Assembly: GCA_022820645.1 (NCBI GenBank)
Contig: JAJEFD010000009.1
Coordinates: forward strand, 186,001-250,000
DNA: 64,000 nucleotides
Source: Dehalococcoidia bacterium
Lineage (GTDB): Bacteria > Chloroflexota > Dehalococcoidia > Lucifugimonadales > Australimonadaceae
Reading direction: 5' to 3'
Under the pieces are notes generated by a model. The model made no database searches and had not been told where the DNA came from. It saw nothing but the letters and a program-made list of their open reading frames with translations. Below, piece by piece: positions 34,274 through 42,403 of this stretch. The position numbers and the translations under genes are program-made. Every line of letters begins with the position of its first letter. Positions within the stretch are counted from its first letter, which is position 1.

Positions 34274-37200
34274 TTAGCGGTCGTTGCGGCGCTCGCTGCG
34301 CTCGGTGAGGACGACGTTCCCTTGCACGTCCTTGGCTTCGTCGAAGACGACGCGGCTCTTCTTTCCGCCATGAATCTGCGGCTCCCGTGCAAGTTTGCGC
34401 CGCAGGAGGTCGAGGGGGCCGTGCTCCGTGCAGAGCGACTCCGGCAACCCGAGCACGTCCACGAGCAGGCACCGGTCGAGTTCGGCCCGCGCCGGGTCCT
34501 CGTCCACCTGGTCGAACGGGAGGAAGCGCCGCTCGCGCATCGCCTCGAACGCAGCCTTAGCGGCGGCGTGCTGCTCTGGCGTGAGCGCGCGAGTATCGAG
34601 CGTGGGAATATTCGGGATGCCCGTTACCGTCGTTCTGCCCCTGCCCGACTGCGTCTTGTTGGACGACCACCAGTGCAGCAGCAGGCCGAGCGTCGAGTTG
34701 CACCAGAGCGCGAACGCGTACTCGTGTTCCGGGTTCTCGAAGATGACCGACGGCCATGCATGGCCTCCGATGCACAGGCGCTCCGTCATCGCCACGATGA
34801 GCGACTGCGCGTTGAACTGGAGATCACGGTTGTAATGTGCCCGAGTAGCGGTCGACAAGATGCGTTTAGCCTTTTTGCGAAGAGTAGCTCTCGCCTCCTT
34901 AATGCGTTTGGCAACCTCAGCGTCGAGAGCGTCCTGAGATGCCGTACTACCTACAGCAACTCTTGCCCTTTGCTCTATGACCGCACGGTAGCTAGGGGAT
35001 ACGCCTTTGACTGACCCTTGGGTGTCCGGGCTCACAATGAACTGTCGCTCGTGTTCCGTATCGTGCCCCCAAAGAACCGGATAGGTTGGGTAAGACTTAC
35101 GTGATAGTTTCCTTAGAACGAATGGACCTCGAGGCGTTCCATTCGCATTCTCCCAATAAATATCCGCATGGTAGGGACCACGGTCTGCAATCTGCCCAAT
35201 GGGAGCTATCGGCAGGGGGACAGGCTCACTGTCAGGAAGATTCAATTGAACTAATCTTCCTTGCCGTAAGTTCCAGGCAACGTCTGCAATCTCTTCATCA
35301 GCTATACCCACTAGCGGCCATGGACCTGATTCGGGAAGAGGAAAATTGAGAATGACGCCGTATTCTTGCTCTCCAATAGTAATCGCCCTCTTCTCGTTTA
35401 CCTCTTCTCTGTCTGTGGCTTGGTTGGACTCGCGGATGCGCCCGATCTCAGCGGCGAGCAATCCCGCTTCCTGCGCTGAATGCACTTGTCGGCGAAGCAC
35501 TATGAATGTCGCACGTTTTTTTGCCTCGGAAGCGCCGCGCTTTGCAATCAGCAAGCACTCCGCCATACCCGTGTCAGCCGAAAAGGAGGCGTCGTAGGAG
35601 CCAGCGCCCGCAATCGTTACTACGGTGATGTCCGAACAACGCCCGATTACGGCCTGCCGCGCATCCTCCCACTCGATGCCGCTGACTGCGCTCAGCGGCA
35701 GCACGAGCGCAACAGTGCCATCGGGTCGGGCCTTCCGCAGTGCGAGTTCGAGGAAGTCAGCGGCTAGTCCGGCGTTCCCGCTGGCGATCGGATCGCCTCC
35801 CCGGAGTTGCACGAGCGAGTCCTGCATCTTGCGCTGCACTTCCCGGCTGGTTCTGAAGGCCGCGAACGCCGGGTTGCCCGACCCAATCTTGCCTCCTTCC
35901 ATACCGGTCGGGCGCACGAAAGGAGGGTTCATGATGACGAGATCAAACTTGCCGTGGCCCACGCGCGAGACGAGGTCGCGCACTTCTTCCGGCTTGCGTC
36001 CGCCAGAAGTCACAGCAGCGGCGTCCCCAAGCAGCCCGGGCTGGACACTCTCCGCCAGCAGGTCGAGCGAGCCAACCGTCACCGCTTCCTTCGGTTTGCC
36101 ACTGCCGTTCCCGTTGCCGTTGGGCCTGAAGTAGCGGTCGCCGTAGGGCATCGTGAGAAGACACTCGCCGTCAAACGGCGTATCGGGATGGCTGCCTGCG
36201 AGCATCGCCGCGGTGAGGTGCACCGCGATGTTGACCACGTCCAGCCCGACGAGGCCGTGCTTCATCATGGGCGCATGGAGCGCGCGCGGATCGCCGCCGT
36301 GCAACTCATGCAGCAGGGAGAGCCGCTGGTAGGCGGCGGAGAGTAGTGTTCCGGTGCCGCAGGCGAAGTCGCCCACTTGGAGGCCCGCCAGCGTCTCACC
36401 GTCGCCCCAATCCGCGCCGCCCGGCGCTCTGTCGGCAGGCAACGCCAGCCCCGCGAGGAGGGTGGCGGCTTCCGGTCGGGTGTAGTAGGTGGCGAGGAAC
36501 TTCCGATCCGCGATGAGCTTCTGGAAGACGATGCCGGTTAGGTCGTGCGAGCGGGTCACGCCGCCATGCACTAAGTCGCGGGCCGTTGGCCATAGCCAGG
36601 TTAGCACACCATTGGCTGTTGGGGCTGGCATCAGGGCCAGCATCTCCTTAGCCGTCCAGAAGATCGGCCAGTAGTTGACCTCCAGGATGCGCAACCACTC
36701 GTCGCAGAGGTCATCCGGCGCGAACGCGTCCAGCGAGCGGAAGGTTCCGACCGGACGAACAGTGCGAACGGAACTGCGCGGCAGGTCCGGCACCTGAAAC
36801 CCTGCCTCCGCGAGTGACTCGTGGAAGATGAGGGCGTTGGGAATTACGGTCATCGCCATACGGCGCGTTTGGCCGTCCGTGTCATCGGCTTGCCTGAGGA
36901 CGCCCGCCACCTCACGGCCGAGGCTGACGCCGTAAGCGTGCCTCCGCGTGAACTCGTCCGCAGCGCGTTCGACGCCGGTCTGGAGCCTGTCGGCTAGCGC
37001 CTCGACGCGTGGGGCGGGAGCGGCGGCGCGGTGCGCCAGCATCGCAAGGTCGCGCACGCCGCCGCGTATCCACCCCTGCTCCGGCAGGCGCTCCGGCTGC
37101 TCGCCCACGCGGTGCGTGTAAAGCGCGTACTCAAACGCGTCCGTCCGGTCTACGGCATTCCGTAGGCGCCCGCCGTCCAGGTAGGTCAGTTCGTCAGGGT

Positions 37201-37477
37201 AGACGAGCGCGATGGCGGTCTCGATGGTCTTGCCGCTCTCGGAGACCTTCTTGCCCAAGCGAGCCTTCGCATCCTGCTCCGCGCTCGCATGGTCCGTGCG
37301 CTCGGCCTCGATGACGACAGGCCAGCCGCTCGCGTCCTCCACGAGCACGTCGGGGCGTCCGCCGCCTTCGAGCACGTTGCCGGTTCGCTCCGCACGGACG
37401 TGCCAACTGCGACGGAGGCTGTCTAGCGCCTCGCCGAGGGCGACGTTCAGGGTCTGTTCATGTGTGGAGTCGGGCAT
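34274..37477 (-). CDS. Type IIG-like restriction-modification enzyme (nuclease + N6-adenine methylase)
   Basis: 1067 residues. N-terminal PD-(D/E)XK-like segment: GRPDVLV (40-46) then VVIEAE (54-59). N6-methylase domain: YYTRPEAATLLAGL, motif I DFACGTGTLLSAA (about 370-382), motif IV NPPF (517-520). A long C-terminal part probably holds target recognition (LVQLNLPDSE..., YPVLWGHD). One polypeptide with both activities is the Type IIG plan; BREX PglX-like methylases are a less likely alternative because no brx genes are present. No separate specificity or helicase gene adjoins. Part of the island between the 59-bp repeats. Confidence 0.85.
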   Translation of the reverse strand: MPDSTHEQTLNVALGEALDSLRRSWHVRAERTGNVLEGGGRPDVLVEDASGWPVVIEAERTDHASAEQDAKARLGKKVSESGKTIETAIALVYPDELTYLDGGRLRNAVDRTDAFEYALYTHRVGEQPERLPEQGWIRGGVRDLAMLAHRAAAPAPRVEALADRLQTGVERAADEFTRRHAYGVSLGREVAGVLRQADDTDGQTRRMAMTVIPNALIFHESLAEAGFQVPDLPRSSVRTVRPVGTFRSLDAFAPDDLCDEWLRILEVNYWPIFWTAKEMLALMPAPTANGVLTWLWPTARDLVHGGVTRSHDLTGIVFQKLIADRKFLATYYTRPEAATLLAGLALPADRAPGGADWGDGETLAGLQVGDFACGTGTLLSAAYQRLSLLHELHGGDPRALHAPMMKHGLVGLDVVNIAVHLTAAMLAGSHPDTPFDGECLLTMPYGDRYFRPNGNGNGSGKPKEAVTVGSLDLLAESVQPGLLGDAAAVTSGGRKPEEVRDLVSRVGHGKFDLVIMNPPFVRPTGMEGGKIGSGNPAFAAFRTSREVQRKMQDSLVQLRGGDPIASGNAGLAADFLELALRKARPDGTVALVLPLSAVSGIEWEDARQAVIGRCSDITVVTIAGAGSYDASFSADTGMAECLLIAKRGASEAKKRATFIVLRRQVHSAQEAGLLAAEIGRIRESNQATDREEVNEKRAITIGEQEYGVILNFPLPESGPWPLVGIADEEIADVAWNLRQGRLVQLNLPDSEPVPLPIAPIGQIADRGPYHADIYWENANGTPRGPFVLRKLSRKSYPTYPVLWGHDTEHERQFIVSPDTQGSVKGVSPSYRAVIEQRARVAVGSTASQDALDAEVAKRIKEARATLRKKAKRILSTATRAHYNRDLQFNAQSLIVAMTERLCIGGHAWPSVIFENPEHEYAFALWCNSTLGLLLHWWSSNKTQSGRGRTTVTGIPNIPTLDTRALTPEQHAAAKAAFEAMRERRFLPFDQVDEDPARAELDRCLLVDVLGLPESLCTEHGPLDLLRRKLAREPQIHGGKKSRVVFDEAKDVQGNVVLTERSERRNDR

Positions 37478-37549
37478 AGGGACAGTCTACACAAGAGCAT
37501 GGCGCAGTATGCCAGCCCCTGCTGTCAGCCGAATAGATCTGACAACGGC

Positions 37550-37608
37550 CCACCTTGCGCCGCCGCGCGCCAACTCGGATGCGGAACGAGCAGCACGGAG
37601 GGATAATG
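37550..37608 (+). repeat. 59-bp direct repeat, right copy
   Basis: 56/59 match to 32786-32844, same orientation. It ends GATAATG 29 nt before the ATG of the carboxymuconolactone decarboxylase-like gene, so it may also act as its promoter region. Confidence 0.85.
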
Positions 37609-37636
37609 CCCCCGACAAGACGCCGCAGGAGAAGTC

Positions 37637-38185
37637 ATGCCACGCATCGAGATGATCACCGACAAGGCTCAGATCCCCGAGGACCGGCACGCCGAGTTCG
37701 ACGCGATCGTCGAAACGCTTCACGGGGTGCGCGGGCCCTTCGCCGTTCTCATGCACAGCCCCGGCCTCGCCCGGAAAGTCATGGAGGCGGGTGCGCAGGT
37801 CAGGTTGGGCTCGACCCTCAGCCCGGTCGAGCGCGAACTGGCCATCATCGCCGTCGCCAGGGAGAAGGATGCGACCTACGAGTGGGCCGCGCACGTGAGA
37901 ACCGGACGCGCCGCCGGCATGGGGGAAGAGGCCATCGAAGCCGTCAGGCACAGGCAGGACACCAGTGGCCTCGAAGAGGACGAGCGCGACATCATCGAGT
38001 TCGTACGGCAACTCCTGCGGAACAACAAGGTCGAGCAAGACCTCTTCGACGCGCTGGAGGGCCGCAAAGGCGTCCGGTGGCTCGTCGAGCTCGCTGCCAC
38101 CGTCGGCCAGTATCAATACATCTCGGCGATCAACACCGCGTTCGGCGTCGTTGCGGCCCCGGACGCCGACCAGCTCCCCGTCTGA
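37637..38185 (+). CDS. Carboxymuconolactone decarboxylase / AhpD-family protein
   Basis: 182 residues. LHGVRGPFAVLMHSPGLARKVMEAGA and LSPVERELAIIAVAREKDATYEWAAHVRTG are the CMD pattern; the E-W-x-x-H replaces the CxxC of AhpD peroxidases, so it is closer to gamma-carboxymuconolactone decarboxylase-like proteins than to redox AhpD. ATG at 37637 with AGGAG upstream. Substrate unknown. Confidence 0.88.
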   Translation: MPRIEMITDKAQIPEDRHAEFDAIVETLHGVRGPFAVLMHSPGLARKVMEAGAQVRLGSTLSPVERELAIIAVAREKDATYEWAAHVRTGRAAGMGEEAIEAVRHRQDTSGLEEDERDIIEFVRQLLRNNKVEQDLFDALEGRKGVRWLVELAATVGQYQYISAINTAFGVVAAPDADQLPV

Positions 38186-38566
38186 GAAGGGTATGACACG
38201 CGCCCCTTACGCCGTCGTTCCCTGACCGCGTACGCTGGTCGGTGACGGCGCTGCGCTGGAGTGTGGCCTTCCCGGCCAGGTCGGTCGCAGGAGTGAATGT
38301 TGCCGAATGTTGCTGAATGTTACAGCTTCAGGCGGCACGTTCCGCCGGCGCGCCTCTGACAACCCCGCCAACACGAGTGGAGCGGCAAGCACATTCCGGA
38401 ACGCCAGCGGGGTCGCAGAGGTGAGATGGCCCACGATGGCGCACTTTGGCGCACCTCGAATGATCGTATGCGAGGTCACTGCCTGCGCGGGAACGACATG
38501 GACTCGTCATGCGGCGTCGTGCAGCGTGCGCTAGAATCCGGCCATCCGGAGCACGGGAGGGAGCGT
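38186..38566 (+). other. Long intergenic region with iterated GAATGTT repeats
   Basis: No credible gene. Holds three tandem 10-base units GAATGTTGCC, GAATGTTGCT, GAATGTTACA (about 38295-38324); the same unit occurs inverted near 58310-58333. A GTACGCTGGT segment near 38231 resembles 6718-6730. A TAGAAT at about 38533 may be the -10 of the downstream dehydrogenase. Confidence 0.55.
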
Positions 38567-39625
38567 ATGAAGGCAGCGGTATTGCAGGGCGCCGACCAGG
38601 ACCTCGTTATCGAGGACTTCGAGACCCCCGACGTTGGCGACGACGACGTGCTGCTCGAGGTGACAGCGTGCGGCGTCTGTCACACGGACCTGAAGGTGCA
38701 GGACGGCTCGATACCGACTTCCCTGCCCGCGGTGCTGGGGCACGAGGTCTCCGGCGTGGTCGTGGGCTCAGGCAAGAACCAGCGCGATCACTTTAAGGAC
38801 GGCGACAACGTCACCGTCGGCATGCGCTTCCGCTGCGGGCGCTGCGAGTACTGCATGACGGGCCTGTCGAACCTATGCCAGCAGATGCCGCTCGGCTCAC
38901 CGTACCGCAAGTCAGGCGGCGAGACGGTGACGCGCTGGAACGTGGGCGGCTTCACGCAGCTGCTGTCGGTGCCGGCGTACATGGTCTTCCACCTGCCGGA
39001 CGGTGTGGGGCTGGAGGAGTCCTGCATCGTCGGATGCCGGGTGACGACCGCGTACAACGCGGTGAAGAACGGCGCGCACCTCGCGCCGGGCGAGTCGGCG
39101 ATGGTCATCGGCTGCGGCGGCGTCGGACTGAACATCATCCAGATGCTGCGGCTGTTCGGCGCGTACCCCATCGTGGCGGTGGACGTGGTCGGCAGCAAGC
39201 TGGAGGCGGCGCTCTCCTACGGCGCCACCCACATCGTGAACGCGACCTCCGACGATCCGGTCGAGGCGACGAAGGAGATCACGAAGGGCGGCGCGCGCAA
39301 GACGTTCGAGGCGATCGGCAACCCGGTGACTGCCGACCAGATCGTGCGGGCGACGCGGCCCACGGGCACCGCCACCATCGTCGGCGCCATGCCGCCGGGC
39401 CCCATAACCATCAACGACTCGCGCTTCCCGTTCAAGGAGATCAAGGTGACGGGCGTGGCGATGCGCCGGACGAGCGACGTGACCGAGGTGCTCGACCTCG
39501 TGTCGCAGGGCCGTATCGAGCTTGGCTCGTTCATCACCAAACGCTACGGCTACGAGCAGATCAACGAGGCTATCGAGGACGTCCACCACGGTAACGTGCT
39601 CATGGGCATCACGCTGTGGAACTAG
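38567..39625 (+). CDS. Zinc-dependent medium-chain alcohol dehydrogenase
   Basis: 352 residues. Catalytic zinc site CGVCHTD and GHEVSG; structural zinc site CGRCEYC...C; Rossmann VIGCGGVGLNIIQ. NAD(P)-dependent oxidation of an alcohol or aldehyde; substrate unknown. ATG at 38567 with GGAGGGAG upstream; longer frame to 38426 has no similarity. Stop lies 27 nt before the DUF427 gene, so the two are likely co-transcribed. Confidence 0.93.
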   Translation: MKAAVLQGADQDLVIEDFETPDVGDDDVLLEVTACGVCHTDLKVQDGSIPTSLPAVLGHEVSGVVVGSGKNQRDHFKDGDNVTVGMRFRCGRCEYCMTGLSNLCQQMPLGSPYRKSGGETVTRWNVGGFTQLLSVPAYMVFHLPDGVGLEESCIVGCRVTTAYNAVKNGAHLAPGESAMVIGCGGVGLNIIQMLRLFGAYPIVAVDVVGSKLEAALSYGATHIVNATSDDPVEATKEITKGGARKTFEAIGNPVTADQIVRATRPTGTATIVGAMPPGPITINDSRFPFKEIKVTGVAMRRTSDVTEVLDLVSQGRIELGSFITKRYGYEQINEAIEDVHHGNVLMGITLWN

Positions 39626-39652
39626 AAGCGTGAACGGCGAAAGGAGGGCGGC

Positions 39653-40447
39653 ATGACACAGGTGTTCAGGGCATACGAGATTGACGCAAAGGGTATCGGG
39701 GAGCATGTCGCTTTCCTGGAGCCGACGCCCAAGCGCATCCGCGTGACGTTCGGCGGCGAAACGATCGTCGACAGCAAGCACGCGGTCCTCATGTACGAGA
39801 CGAGACACCAGCCGGTCTACTACTTCCCGATGGCGGACGTGCGGATGGACCTGCTGGAGGAGACCGATAAGAGCACCTTCTGACCGATCAAGGGAGACGC
39901 TCAGTACTGGAGCGTCAAGGTCGGCGACCGGGTGGAGGAGAACGCGGTCTGGGCATACCAGGAGCCGTTGGAAGGCTGTCTGGACGCACGCGACTACCTG
40001 GCGTTCTACTGGAACCGGATGGACGGCTGGTTCGAGGAGGAAGAAGAGGTCTTCATCGGCCCCAAGGACCCGTACACGCGCGTGGACTGCCTGCAGAGCT
40101 CCCGCCACGTCCGGGTCGAACTGAACGGCGTCACCGTTGCGGAGACGCACCAACCGGTGATGCTGTTCGAGACCGGGATGCCGCACCGCTACTACATCCC
40201 CGGCAAGGACGTGCGTAAGGACCTGCTGCGTTCGAGCGAGCGCGTGCTGGGCTCCACCTACAAGGGACTGGCGAGCTACTTCCACGCTGACGTGGGTGGC
40301 GAGACGTTCGAGGACATCGCGTGGATGTACCGCGACCCGACGGCGGAGTCGGCCAAGATTGCGGGGTACGTCTGCTTCCCGCAGGGCAAGGCGGACGTGT
40401 ACGTCGACGGCGAGCTGGAGCCGAAGCCGAACACCCGCTGGGACTAG
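39653..40447 (+). CDS. Two-domain DUF427 protein with in-frame TGA, candidate selenoprotein
   Basis: Reading through one TGA at 39881-39883 gives 264 residues in a single frame with residue 77 encoded by TGA. Domain 1 (about 26-130) has ETRHQPVYYFPMADVRMDLLE, then KSTF-TGA-PIKGDAQYWSVKVGD. DUF427 proteins carry a well conserved Cys here, in a (T/S)-x-CPYKG-x-A-x-Y motif. Domain 2 (about 150-255) repeats the fold with Ser201 at that place (GSTYKGLASY). Residues after the TGA continue the family without a shift (AVWAYQEPL, YLAFYWNRMDGWFEEEEE). A perfect hairpin follows the TGA at SECIS distance. RBS AGGAGGG precedes ATG 39653. The alternative is a plain nonsense mutation leaving two fragments (39653-39883 and from about 39932). 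Confidence 0.72.
39896..39916 (+). promoter_or_regulatory. Candidate bacterial SECIS hairpin
   Basis: GACGCTC (39896-39902), loop AGTACTG (39903-39909), GAGCGTC (39910-39916): a perfect 7-bp stem with a 7-nt loop. G is the second loop base, 21 nt after the TGA. In E. coli fdhF the key loop GU lies about 20 nt after the UGA, and bacterial SECIS need a G within the first two loop bases 16-37 nt from the UGA. The hairpin lies inside coding sequence, as bacterial SECIS do. Confidence 0.62.
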
Positions 40448-40489
40448 GAGGCGAGAATCCACCAAGACTCTAGTGGCAGAGGTGAAGAG

Positions 40490-40996
40490 TTGAACCGACA
40501 CAATCAGAGTCGCCGCACGGGAAATCGAAGCAGTCACCAACGGCGGATGCTCTATCTCAGAGCAACTACAGTGGTAGTGAACCAGGGTCGAATCCTCTTG
40601 GTCAAGCATAACCGTGAGAACGACTGGGCTCTACCGGGAGGGCGCATCAAGGCCGCCGAAGAACCAAGCCGCCGGGCGGTTCTTGAAGTGGCCGAGGAGA
40701 CCGGAGTTCTGATTGATGAACCCCAGTTTGTCGGGCGTTATGCAGGAAACGTTGCTTCACACGAAATCTTCCTTGCTCAGGGAGAGGGCGAACCGCGGCC
40801 TAACAGCGGTGAACTGCAGGACGCCTGCTGGTGGGACGGGACGGCACCTCTGCGGGTACAGCAGCACGTCAACGCCATACTGGCCATCGTCCGCAACTGG
40901 ATGAAGGAAAATGGACCGCAGACCAGCCCTGAGCAACCCGGCTCAGAGCATTTGCCAGCCTTGCAGGGCTTCATGGAGAGGCTGCCGGAGCCGTAA
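40490..40996 (+). CDS. Nudix hydrolase
   Basis: 168 residues. Nudix box GGRIKAAEEPSRRAVLEVAEETGV: the G-x5-E-x7 spacing and EE-x-G are right, but the usual Arg before the first E of REUxEE is Leu. Preceded by a beta strand RATTVVVNQGRILLVKH and WALPGG. Start TTG at 40490 (AGAGGTG upstream) or ATG 40547. Hydrolyses a nucleoside diphosphate linked to another group; substrate unknown. Confidence 0.85.
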   Translation: MNRHNQSRRTGNRSSHQRRMLYLRATTVVVNQGRILLVKHNRENDWALPGGRIKAAEEPSRRAVLEVAEETGVLIDEPQFVGRYAGNVASHEIFLAQGEGEPRPNSGELQDACWWDGTAPLRVQQHVNAILAIVRNWMKENGPQTSPEQPGSEHLPALQGFMERLPEP

Positions 40997-41007
40997 CCAA
41001 GCCGTTG

Positions 41008-41508
41008 CTATCCGCCAAAATTCTGGGTGGCGTAGATATAACCGCCCGATTGGGCGATTCCCACCCCGATATATCGCAGTTGGCCATTGAGGATGTTGGC
41101 CCGATGCCCCGGGCTTTTCATCCATCCCTCGACTAGGTCCCTAGCCAGCTTCTTGTGGTCGTGCCTGGCAGGGAACTTATAGATGTTCTCTGCCGTCATC
41201 TCGCCCGCGAAGCCGATGGCCCTTATGCGTTGATGAGGAGTTGAGCCCTTGTGCCCAGTGTGGGAGAAACTGTGATGAGTCATCCAGTTGCTATGCCCCT
41301 GTGCGGCCGACTGTAGCGCGAGATAACGGGACAGCGGCTGCAACTTACGACGGGCTCTGGCTTGGTTGGTGTACCGGATGACCCACTTGGCCGTGCCGAC
41401 GTGAGACTTCGGAGTAGAGTAGAAGCGCTTCGGTCGGCGCAGCCGATTCCTGCCCAAGCTGGCTTCCCTGAAGATGCCGGACAACAGCCAGTACAACAGT
41501 CCAATCAT
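41008..41508 (-). CDS. CAP-domain (SCP/PR1, YkwD-like) protein
   Basis: 166 residues. N-terminal hydrophobic stretch MIGLLYWLLSGIF is a possible anchor. CAP core: NQARARRKLQPLSRYLALQSAAQGHSNWM, FSHTG, AENIY, GWMKSPGHRANILN, YIGVGIAQSGGYIYATQNFG. Secreted or surface CAP proteins have varied roles; the two His and Glu of the pocket are present. Convergent with the Nudix gene. Confidence 0.88.
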   Translation of the reverse strand: MIGLLYWLLSGIFREASLGRNRLRRPKRFYSTPKSHVGTAKWVIRYTNQARARRKLQPLSRYLALQSAAQGHSNWMTHHSFSHTGHKGSTPHQRIRAIGFAGEMTAENIYKFPARHDHKKLARDLVEGWMKSPGHRANILNGQLRYIGVGIAQSGGYIYATQNFGG

Positions 41509-41538
41509 TCGGGGCTCCCCATCAGAATAGCCATTGAG

Positions 41539-41587
41539 TTACTCGTCGAACTCGCCGCGGAGTTCACGGTAGAGGCGGGGCATGAGC
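41539..41587. repeat. Duplicated 3' end of the MBL gene, remote copy
   Basis: 49 bases matching 42355-42403 at 44 of 49 positions, same orientation. On the minus strand it encodes LMPRLYRELRGEFDE and a stop, the C-terminus of the MBL gene at 42355-43206 (there LMSRLYRELRGEFDE). No MBL gene body precedes it. Together with the genuine copy it brackets the MNT-HEPN gene. Confidence 0.8.
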
Positions 41588-41628
41588 AAGCAAGCGCACT
41601 GGTATTATAAGCCGTGAGGAGTAGCCCG

Positions 41629-42336
41629 ATGACGCCGCTGGTGGAAGAACGCATCGTCGAGATCGAACGGCTCTGCCGCGAGCATGAGGTCGTTCGGCTG
41701 GAGTTGTTCGGCTCGGCTGCGTCAGGAGAGTTCCGCCCCGGCGAGAGCGACCTCGATTTCCTCGTGAGCTTCGAGCCGCGTCCCTCCGGGAGTAAGCCCG
41801 CACCCTACTTCCGTCTCGCTGCCGCGTTGCGGGACCTCTTCGGCATGGACGTAGACCTCGTTGAAGAGCAGGCCATCCGCAATCCGTATTTCCGGCAGGC
41901 CGTTGATACCGGCCCCCGGACGCCCCTCTACGAGTCTCCGACGGCGCCTGAACGTCCCCTGCTCACCGCCTCCCATCCTGCTCCGGAGTGCTCCGCCGTG
42001 GAACTGCGAATCAAGAAACTGCTCTACGACATCAACGAGGCCGCTGGAAACATCGTCCGGTTCACCGATGGAAAGACACGCGACGACTACCTGGACGACC
42101 TGTTCCTCCGCAGCGCCGTGGAGCGCCAGTTCGAGATTATCGGCGAGGCGGCTACCCGCCTGGGCAGGCAGGACCGAGCGACCCTGGAACGCATCACCGG
42201 CTACCAGGAGATCATCGGGTTCCGCAATCTCATCGCTCACGAGTACGACAGGCTGGAGCCCGACCAGGTCTGGGAGATTGTCGAGCGCGATATCGCCGTT
42301 CTGCACGACGAGACGACTGCGCTCCTGGCGGACTGA
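41629..42336 (+). CDS. Fused MNT nucleotidyltransferase-HEPN (MntA-HepT) protein
   Basis: 235 residues from ATG 41629 (GAGGAG 7 nt upstream). N-terminal minimal nucleotidyltransferase with FGSAASG (27-33) and DLD (41-43), spacing one residue longer than the canonical GSx10DxD. C-terminal HEPN domain from about 128 with R199-x4-H204-x-Y206 (RNLIAHEYDRL). In known systems MntA is a separate antitoxin that adenylylates the HepT RNase on the Tyr of Rx4HxY; here both are in one chain. The linker region (about 92-125) is Pro/Ser-rich. Bracketed by 49-bp repeats. Confidence 0.85.
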   Translation: MTPLVEERIVEIERLCREHEVVRLELFGSAASGEFRPGESDLDFLVSFEPRPSGSKPAPYFRLAAALRDLFGMDVDLVEEQAIRNPYFRQAVDTGPRTPLYESPTAPERPLLTASHPAPECSAVELRIKKLLYDINEAAGNIVRFTDGKTRDDYLDDLFLRSAVERQFEIIGEAATRLGRQDRATLERITGYQEIIGFRNLIAHEYDRLEPDQVWEIVERDIAVLHDETTALLAD

Positions 42337-42354
42337 GGTCCCCGTACCGCGGGA

Positions 42355-42403
42355 TTACTCGTCGAACTCGCCGCGCAACTCGCGGTAGAGGCGGGACATG
42401 AGC
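42355..42403. repeat. 3' end of the MBL gene, partner of the 41539 repeat
   Basis: The last 14-15 codons and stop of the 42355-43206 gene. The distance to the other copy is 816 bases, filled by the MNT-HEPN gene. Confidence 0.8.

Noticed and set aside
34274-37477. BREX PglX or DISARM methylase
   Set aside because: No brxL, pglZ, brxC or drm genes adjoin, and the N-terminal nuclease-like segment favours a Type IIG-like enzyme.
39653-39883. Stand-alone 76-residue DUF427 protein
   Set aside because: It would end exactly before the conserved motif residue, and the same frame continues the family after the TGA; a read-through or selenocysteine explanation fits better.
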